A stretch of DNA of 22,236 bases from Caulochytrium protostelioides. Its lineage: Eukaryota > Chytridiomycota > Caulochytriomycetes > Caulochytriales > Caulochytriaceae. Under the pieces are notes generated by a model that searched no databases, was not told the origin of the DNA, and saw only the letters and a list, made by a program, of their open reading frames with translations. Both the position numbers and the translations under genes were made by a program. The stretch spans positions 1 to 22,236 of the forward strand of contig ML014360.1 in assembly GCA_003615045.1 (NCBI GenBank), in the 5' to 3' direction. This document shows, one piece after another, positions 16,814-22,236 of this stretch; the first letter of the stretch is position 1, and each line of letters opens with the position of its first letter.

Positions 16814-17685
16814 TTAACGGCCCGGCTGCGACATGCCAGACAGTTTCGTGCCGACCTTAGTGTTGATTTCAAAGTACTTGGCAACGCATCGGTCGATGCA
16901 AACCGACTCACCCTTGTTGAGCTCGCCGTCAAAGTAAGCCGTCGGGATGCACTTGCGGTGGCAAGAGTCCACGATGCTATGGTCAATCAAGCAATGAGCC
17001 AAGTATGCCAACCCAGAAGTCGAAGCAGTGAACCCGTGGTGAGTCGCACTTCGTTGATGACGATGCCGTCCATGTCCATGATCTTCTAGTCTTTTGATGA
17101 TGACCGACTTACTTGTTGAAAAGGGTAGTGACCATTTCCTATCACAGCGAAGAGAAATATGTCACATCGCGTCACGATCAGCCGCATGAAAGCATCAGGA
17201 GATAACATCGGGATTGGCGCGACCAAATTATCGGAGCAGGGTGGCCGTTCATTGATACCAAAGCAAGGGTGAGTCCATGGCCGCCGAACGATCTCTCACG
17301 CATCTTCCGCTCAGCAGTTGGGCCAGTAATGCCAGAACGGCGGCTTTCGGCGTTGGCTGCGCATCGTTATGATCCGTGCGTCGTGCTCGGGGCAGTGACG
17401 CGGTGCGATCCAGACGCACGATCCAGACGGCCTGAGTAGCATGATCGGTTCCGACCTCCTCGGAGGACATGATTCGCCATGCCGTCCAGCAGAGCATGGG
17501 TGCTCGGACGCACGACCCGATGCATACCCGGTCGACGCGATGCCGTGCAGCGGTGGCGAGCGCGCGCGCCGCTGCAGGGCTTACCGCAGGACGGTACACC
17601 ACGTTACCAGTTCTTGCTCCGCCATCACGACGTTGAGGTTGGACTGTTGTTGGGCCATCGCGGCCTGGTTGTTCATGAAGTTCAT
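16814..17685 (-). CDS. TIM10: mitochondrial import chaperone Tim10, three exons
   Basis: Exon 1 (17685-17608, 26 codons) gives MNFMNNQAAMAQQQ...VMAEQEL. Exon 2 (17138-17113) is a 26-nt microexon giving EMVTTLFN plus two bases. Exon 3 (16976-16814) continues N-IVDSCHRKCIPTAYFDGEL and ends GMSQPGR. The product is 88 aa, close to the usual 90-93. The twin CX3C motifs (CHRKC and CIDRC), 16 residues apart as normal for Tim10, and the block ELNKGESVCIDRCVAKYFE identify Tim10 rather than Tim9 or Tim8. Tim10 forms a hexamer with Tim9 in the intermembrane space. It escorts hydrophobic carrier and outer-membrane precursors, and the cysteines form two disulfides through the Mia40 pathway. Intron 1 is 469 bp (GTAACG...GATAG), long for this window. 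Intron 2 is 136 bp (GTAAGT...CCATAG). The junction phases (0 and 2) are consistent throughout. Confidence 0.92.
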
Positions 17686-17800
17686 GGCGTCCGAGAGCGG
17701 CTGTCGGGGTGCGGGGTCCGGAAGAGAAACGAGCAGCAGGAGAGACAAAGCGGAAAGCGAGGCGGCGGCGTCTAGGCGGCGTATCGAGGACGGTGGAGGG

Positions 17801-17824
17801 TGTATGTGTGTGTGTGTGTGTGTG
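17801..17824. repeat. (TG)n microsatellite
   Basis: Ten uninterrupted TG units at 17805-17824 are preceded by TGTA. The tract lies 116 bp upstream of the TIM10 start codon, in its promoter or 5' leader. As CA/TG tracts they can adopt Z-DNA and vary in length. Confidence 0.95.
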
Positions 17825-18100
17825 ACACGGCAGGAAGACAACCAAGGGCGTCTCTTGTGGAGGGACTCTGTCACGCGCCGACGGGAGCACGGGGAGTCGA
17901 TGGCGACGTCCGTGCACGTGCCCGCGTCGCGTGGCGGCGCTGGCCGCCGAAGTCAACGCCGCGAGCGCACGGGTGGCCCTGCATGCACCCTTCGCACGAC
18001 CGCAACGACGGTGATCGCCCGCAGGCATCCGGACGGCGCCAGGTCTGCGTGGCGGCACGGGCGGCCCAGGCAGCAGGGGCCCTCGGGATGGCCCGCACCT

Positions 18101-18128
18101 CGCACCTCGCGCCGCGCACCTCGCGCCG
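18101..18128. repeat. 14-bp direct tandem repeat, two copies
   Basis: CGCACCTCGCGCCG occurs twice head to tail (18101-18114, 18115-18128), with a partial copy just before. Confidence 0.85.
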
Positions 18129-18252
18129 CGCAAGCCCTACCCCCCGGCGCGAGACCCCGGACCCCGGCGACGCCCTGCGGCGCGGCGACCCCGCCCGCCG
18201 CGATGGCGGGCCACCTCCGGCATCGCCGCTCGCGCTCCAGACCCACCGCGCG

Positions 18253-18296
18253 AGCACCGCGCCAGCACCGCGCCAGCACCGCGCCAGCACCGCGGG
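18253..18296. repeat. 11-bp minisatellite, four copies
   Basis: The unit AGCACCGCGCC is repeated four times, the last ending GGG instead of GCC. It lies between TIM10 and ELP2 and is noncoding. Confidence 0.93.
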
Positions 18297-18725
18297 CGAG
18301 GCCGTGCCACCCGCCTCCGAGACGTCCGAAGGCACGTTCGCCCACACGTGCGCAGCCGCTCCTGACGGCGCGCCTGACGGCCGCTGTCCGCGGGGACAGC
18401 GGAGTTTGCTGCCAGGGGCGTCGCGTCGAGCACGTGGCCGTCGCGTGGACGCCCCTCAAGACGCGCCGCCCACGACCGCGACCCCCCGCTCAAGGCCAAG
18501 CGGCCGTCGTCGGCCGCCACGCCGCGTCGTGTCATGTCGTGCCGTGCCGTGCCGTGTCGTCGGCGCGTCAGGCAATCCCACGATCGGGGCCGGAGTGCTG
18601 CGCGAGCCCCACACCCAGCCGCAGCGCGACCGCCCTCGACCGCGACGACCGTTCCCGCAGCTCGTCCCACCCTGATCCCCACGCACGCATCTGGGTCCCC
18701 TGCCCGCTGCCCCAGCCGTCTCACA

Positions 18726-21566
18726 ATGGCGGTGGTCCAGCTCGAGCATGCGTCCGCTGGGGCCAACCGCGTTAGTCAGGCGACATCATGGCACCCACAG
18801 TATGCCACGCTGGCCATGGCCGCGGGCAAAAGTCTGATGCTGATCAAGCCCTCTCTCGGGTGGAGCGCCCATACGACGCTGCATGGCCACGCCGAGCGCG
18901 TGACCTGCGTGCAGTTCGCACGTCCGCAGCATGACGCCGCGATGCGCACGGCGGCCCTGGACGCTTCCAACGCCACCGCCCGCCGACCCCACGCCGCGCC
19001 GCTCATTGTTTCGGGTGCCGCGGATCATACCGTGCGCGTGTGGCGCCCGGCGGCGCCTTGGTCTGGCGCCCTCGATGCCGAGACCGCGTGGACCTCCGAC
19101 GTGCTCACGGGCCATACGGCCGCCGTGCTCACCGTGAGCGTGCGCGTCACGGCCGCCGGGCAGATGGTCCTTGCTTCCGGCGCCTCGGACGGCCGCATCT
19201 GCATCGCCACGGGCTCTGCGGCGGACGGCGCCGAGGCGCCGTGCCTCATCCAGACCATCGCGATGCCGCGCCACTACGCCATGACGCTCGCGCTCGCGGG
19301 GCTGCCCAGCGGCGATGCGTGGCTGCTCTTTGCGGGAGCCACCGACCGCCAGCTCCACCTCTATACGAGCGAGCACGCCGCCGTCAGCGCAACAGCGACG
19401 TTCGAGCATCGGCTCGCTCTGCCGGGCCATACGGACTGGATCCGTTCGGTGGACACGGCAGCAATGATGGTGGGCGAGCGGCCCGCCCTCGCCGTCGCCA
19501 CCGGAAGCCAGGATCGGTTTGTGCGGCTCTGGCAATTAACGCAGCAAGCCCCTCCGCTTTCCAGCCCGGCCTCGATCGCCACGGACCTCCCAGCAAGCGG
19601 TGGAGACGCAGAAGACGCCGCCACCGCCCAACTGCGACGCTTGACCGACACGCTTGAAACAGCGCTGCAAACCACGCAGTCCATGTCGACCAAAGCGTTT
19701 GATGTTCAGCTGGGCGGGAAGTCGTGGCTGTTCCATTTCGATAGTCTGCTGGCTTGTCATGAAGGATGGGTGCACAGCGTACAGTTTGATCCATACCAAC
19801 ATCTCAAGGCGCATGCGTCCGGCAAACCGCCCACGTGGCCCCGTGTTCTGTCAGCTTCGGCCGATCAGACCTGCATCGTTTGGTCGTGCGGCGACAGCGA
19901 GAAAGACGCGATGGCGTCCGACCCCGACAAAAGCCAGACATGGTCGTCGGTGCGCGCCGGTGACATGAGTGGCAAAACGCAGGGCTTCTACGGTGCCATA
20001 TGGACACCCGACCCGGTGGAGCGTGAAGACCGAACCGCGGCGGTCGGAAGCCAGCGCTTTGTGGCCAACAACTATACCGGCGCCTTGCAGCCGTTTGGCT
20101 GGCGTCCGTCCGACGTGGCGGAGGACCTGGCCTCGGGCCACTGGAAAGCTCTGGCGGGTCTCTCGGGCCACAGTGACGCGATTATGGGTCTGTCGTGGAA
20201 CACGGCCTCTGACTTCTTTTTGACGACTAGCCTGGATCAAACAACTCGCTGCTGGGGCTCGACACGCCAGAGTACCCCGGCGGATAACCGCGCTGACGCT
20301 GTCACTGCCACAGCACAAGACCCGGCCGCGGTCGCACGCACCGTCTCGCGGCCTCGATGGTCCGAAATTTCCCGTCCACAGATTCACGGATACAACCTGC
20401 AGTGTATTGCCCCGATCGACCGCTATCGTTTTGTTTCGGGAGCCGACGAAAAGATTCTCCGTACCTTTGTCATGCCGCGCACCATGTGGCACCTGTCCCG
20501 GCGGCTGTGTGGGCTCCAGGACGACGCCGCCGAGGACGCGGCGCGCTTGCCCATGGAGGCCCACGTTCCCGCCCTCGGGCTTTCGAACAAGGCCATGGAC
20601 ACGTCGACGCAGCCATCTCCGGAGTCTAACACTGACTCTCAGCCCGCCGAAACCGGGCCCCACGGCCGGCAGGATCCGGCCGATGCCCCCGCGACGCTCC
20701 CCCTTGAGCAGGCCCTGCACCAGCACTCGCTCTGGGCCGAAACGGGTAAACTTTATGGCCATGCGTTTGAAATCACCGCCGTGGGATCGTGGACTCGGCC
20801 AGGGATCGACATGGCTCCGCCAACCCTGGTTTCGGCAGCGCGTGCCTCGGACCCTGCGGCATCAGCCCTGCTGGTGTGGCAACAAAGAGACGAAGCACAG
20901 CGTTCCGAAAATTGGCATATCGTCGGTCGCTGTGAAGGCCACAGCCTCACAGTGGTGTGCATCCGGTTCTCCTTGGACGGAATGCGCGTCCTCAGCGTGG
21001 GCCGCGACCGCTCCTTGTTGATTCATCAGCGTCCGGCGAAGAGCTCGGGCGTCGAGGGTTCGGTGGACAACGCGTCCGTTGAAAACCAAGAGACGACTGT
21101 GGTCGCGCTGTGGCCCGTTGCACTCAATATTCCCAAATGCCACTCCCGTATCATCTGGGGCGCTGCCTGGATGGGTAACGATATTGTCGCGACTGTGAGC
21201 CGTGACAAAATTTGCCAGCTGCGGCACGCGGAGACAGGGGCGCTCCTTTGGCGGAGCGAAGTGCAAAGCCAGGGCCTGACCGCCGTCGATGTGATCAGGA
21301 TTGGCGTGACCAGCCACGGCCAGCAGTTCCTCATGGCGATCGGTGACGAGGCTGGTGGCATTCGCATCTTCCGATGCAGCGTTCCCGGTTCAACGGGCCC
21401 CTCCCCCCTGGCGGTGGACCTCGTACACGTCGTCGACACGTCTCGAACGCACCAGGGCGCCGTGAAATGTCTTTCTTTCAAAGAGCACCACACTTCTGAC
21501 ACATCATACACCCTGGCAAGTGGTGGCGAGGATGGGTCAGCTCGCATTTTCCGAATCGATCTTTGA
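18726..21566 (+). CDS. ELP2: Elongator complex subunit 2 (WD40 scaffold)
   Basis: A 946-aa intronless protein. Elp2 is the double seven-bladed WD40 scaffold of Elongator, which makes the mcm5/ncm5 side chains of wobble uridines in tRNA. The N-terminus (HASAGANRVSQATSWH, then LAMAAGKSLML) matches the family start GANRQxxAxDW...AYGxGxxV. WD blades follow: LHGHAERVTCVQF with SGAADHTVRVW, TGHTAAVLTVSV, and HEGWVHSVQFDP with SASADQTCIVW. The diagnostic block is GFYGAIW, then about residues 470-580 GHWKALAGLSGHSDAIMGLSW, DQTTRCWG, RPQIHGYNLQCI and SGADEKILRTF. The second propeller carries YGHAFEITAVG, EGHSLTVVCIRFS and SRDKICQLR, and ends SGGEDGSARIFRI. It is longer than yeast (788 aa) through inter-blade insertions (for example about residues 620-670). 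The frame is open for 64 codons upstream, but the homology starts at this ATG (CTCACAATGG). Confidence 0.94.
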   Translation: MAVVQLEHASAGANRVSQATSWHPQYATLAMAAGKSLMLIKPSLGWSAHTTLHGHAERVTCVQFARPQHDAAMRTAALDASNATARRPHAAPLIVSGAADHTVRVWRPAAPWSGALDAETAWTSDVLTGHTAAVLTVSVRVTAAGQMVLASGASDGRICIATGSAADGAEAPCLIQTIAMPRHYAMTLALAGLPSGDAWLLFAGATDRQLHLYTSEHAAVSATATFEHRLALPGHTDWIRSVDTAAMMVGERPALAVATGSQDRFVRLWQLTQQAPPLSSPASIATDLPASGGDAEDAATAQLRRLTDTLETALQTTQSMSTKAFDVQLGGKSWLFHFDSLLACHEGWVHSVQFDPYQHLKAHASGKPPTWPRVLSASADQTCIVWSCGDSEKDAMASDPDKSQTWSSVRAGDMSGKTQGFYGAIWTPDPVEREDRTAAVGSQRFVANNYTGALQPFGWRPSDVAEDLASGHWKALAGLSGHSDAIMGLSWNTASDFFLTTSLDQTTRCWGSTRQSTPADNRADAVTATAQDPAAVARTVSRPRWSEISRPQIHGYNLQCIAPIDRYRFVSGADEKILRTFVMPRTMWHLSRRLCGLQDDAAEDAARLPMEAHVPALGLSNKAMDTSTQPSPESNTDSQPAETGPHGRQDPADAPATLPLEQALHQHSLWAETGKLYGHAFEITAVGSWTRPGIDMAPPTLVSAARASDPAASALLVWQQRDEAQRSENWHIVGRCEGHSLTVVCIRFSLDGMRVLSVGRDRSLLIHQRPAKSSGVEGSVDNASVENQETTVVALWPVALNIPKCHSRIIWGAAWMGNDIVATVSRDKICQLRHAETGALLWRSEVQSQGLTAVDVIRIGVTSHGQQFLMAIGDEAGGIRIFRCSVPGSTGPSPLAVDLVHVVDTSRTHQGAVKCLSFKEHHTSDTSYTLASGGEDGSARIFRIDL

Positions 21567-21846
21567 CATCTCTGATGTCTCTATCTGTGAATGTGCCTTT
21601 TAATAATAGATGATACGGGCCATGGCGATAGCCAATAACCATCATACAACTGTACCGTATTACGACTTTACATAGCCAGAGATGCGCATGTCAGCGGCGA
21701 AGCGGATACTTAGCATAATTTAAATAATAAGATAACTTTCGCATCACCTTGCGGTCAACTAGACAACGCCGATGAAGACACAAGCAGCGACGTCACAATC
21801 GCATGCGACTCCAACGACATCGGAAACAGAATCAAAACCGTTACTA
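21567..21846. other. ELP2 3' region
   Basis: Relatively AT-rich sequence (poly-A and T-rich stretches at about 21598-21740) compared with the GC-rich genes, consistent with an ELP2 3' end. No further gene is seen. Confidence 0.5.
21834..21837 (-). terminator. Pol III T4 terminator of tRNA-Gly
   Basis: A minus-strand T4 run 9 nt beyond the tRNA 3' end. It is short, so termination may be leaky. Confidence 0.5.
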
Positions 21847-21962
21847 TGCATCCGCCGGGAATCGAACCCGGGGCTAACACATGCTGCTGTAAGACTCTGA
21901 TGCCGGGAAGACGGTCAGAGCGGCTATGGCAAGCGTTAATTTTACCACTAAACCACGGATGC
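21847..21962 (-). tRNA. tRNA-Gly(GCC) with 45-nt intron
   Basis: The acceptor stem GCATCCG/CGGATGC (21962-21956 with 21854-21848) is perfect. The D arm is GTTT-AGTGGTA-AAAT. The anticodon stem is AACGC/GTGTT with loop TTGCCA|T and anticodon GCC. The variable loop is AGCC. The T arm is CCGGG-TTCGATT-CCCGG, with discriminator A. The mature length is 71 nt, normal for tRNA-Gly. The 45-nt intron (21926-21882) starts one nucleotide after the anticodon, the canonical site for nuclear tRNA introns cut by the splicing endonuclease. It contains a GGC that can pair with the anticodon. Confidence 0.93.
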
Positions 21963-22019
21963 TGTTTTGTTTTTGTTGGACGGCGCCTTTAGTCTACCTG
22001 GAATCGATCACTTTCCGCC

Positions 22020-22099
22020 AGGTTCCATAAGGTTCCATGAGGTTCCACGAGGTTCCATGAGGTTCCATGGGGTTCCATGAGGTTCCATGAGGTTCCACG
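22020..22099. repeat. 10-bp minisatellite, eight copies
   Basis: Eight head-to-tail copies of AGGTTCCATG with single-base variants (ATA, ACG, and a G-initial copy). The array starts 58 bp upstream of the 5' end of tRNA-Gly (minus strand). It is noncoding; the open frame across it arises from the short repeat. Confidence 0.95.
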
Positions 22100-22236
22100 A
22101 AGCCCATGGAACCACTCCCCGTCTGTAATGGACACGTGTCTCATGTCCCGTGGCAATTGCATCATCTAGCGTCATTCCCCCTTTCCGCCCGATATGGCTG
22201 CACGCCACTGCGCCCCTCATCGGGAAAGAACGGAAA

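Larger units (their letters stand above)
17686..18725. other. divergent intergenic region, TIM10 and ELP2
   Basis: About 1.04 kb of GC-rich, repeat-rich DNA holding the promoters of TIM10 and ELP2. It contains a (TG)n run and several short GC-rich tandem arrays. Long open frames on several strands are a by-product of composition and show no domains. Confidence 0.5.

Noticed and set aside
17015-17075. Minus-strand stretch in TIM10 intron 2 starting MDMDGIVINEVR
   Set aside because: It resembles a coding start, but it lies between Tim10 exons whose junction phases fit perfectly without it, and it soon reaches a stop with no domain.
18534-18725. 64-codon N-terminal extension of ELP2
   Set aside because: Homology to Elp2 starts at the ATG at 18726; the upstream part is low-complexity, repeat-like GTGCC-rich DNA that stays open because of GC content.
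22008-22220. Minus-strand ORF with repeated MEPxGTxWNL peptide
   Set aside because: It is the translation of the 10-bp minisatellite; no start context or domain supports a gene.
1-22236. CRISPR arrays, bacterial operons or phage modules
   Set aside because: No spaced direct repeats of the right size, no Shine-Dalgarno-led gene strings; gene content and introns are eukaryotic.

Overview
The window looks like nuclear DNA of a compact, GC-rich fungus. The support is core eukaryotic and fungal housekeeping genes (RRP12, mitochondrial uS10m, TIM10, ELP2), short GT-AG introns that sit mostly near gene 5' ends, one with a CTGAC branch-like site, two nuclear tRNA genes (one with a canonical anticodon-loop intron), and ATGs in good eukaryotic context. 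There are no operons or Shine-Dalgarno sites. The rank is not fixed by the sequence. A decayed Fanzor-type gene and the very high coding GC make an early-diverging (zoosporic) fungus plausible, but that is inference.

Layout, left to right: tRNA-Lys(CUU) at 373-445, behind a cluster of CACGT and near-palindromic repeats. A two-exon HAD-family phosphatase (769-1646, +) carries an apparent 1-nt frameshift. Converging on it is a large intact RRP12 (2222-6463, -). A 0.85-kb divergent intergenic region holds a perfect 36-bp palindrome. Next are mitochondrial ribosomal protein uS10m (7313-8410, +), a frameshifted, stop-interrupted Fanzor/TnpB-like relic (8589-9473, -), and about 1.1 kb without a gene that contains a cluster of very stable hairpins which could be an unannotated structured RNA. 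A membrane-anchored or secreted RNase T2-family protein follows (10607-11824, -), with all its catalytic residues replaced. Then come a LisH-WD40 protein in two exons (12692-14521, +), a two-LIM-domain protein in two exons (14711-16043, -), TIM10 in three exons including a 26-nt microexon (16814-17685, -), ELP2 (18726-21566, +), an intron-containing tRNA-Gly(GCC) (21847-21962, -), and a 10-bp minisatellite.

The genes do not form one pathway. They are a typical compact fungal mix: ribosome biogenesis (RRP12), mitochondrial translation (uS10m), mitochondrial protein import (TIM10) and tRNA wobble modification (ELP2, Elongator). The unusual items are the Fanzor relic, the pseudo-RNase T2, the hairpin cluster downstream of a TATA box, and the 36-bp palindrome.
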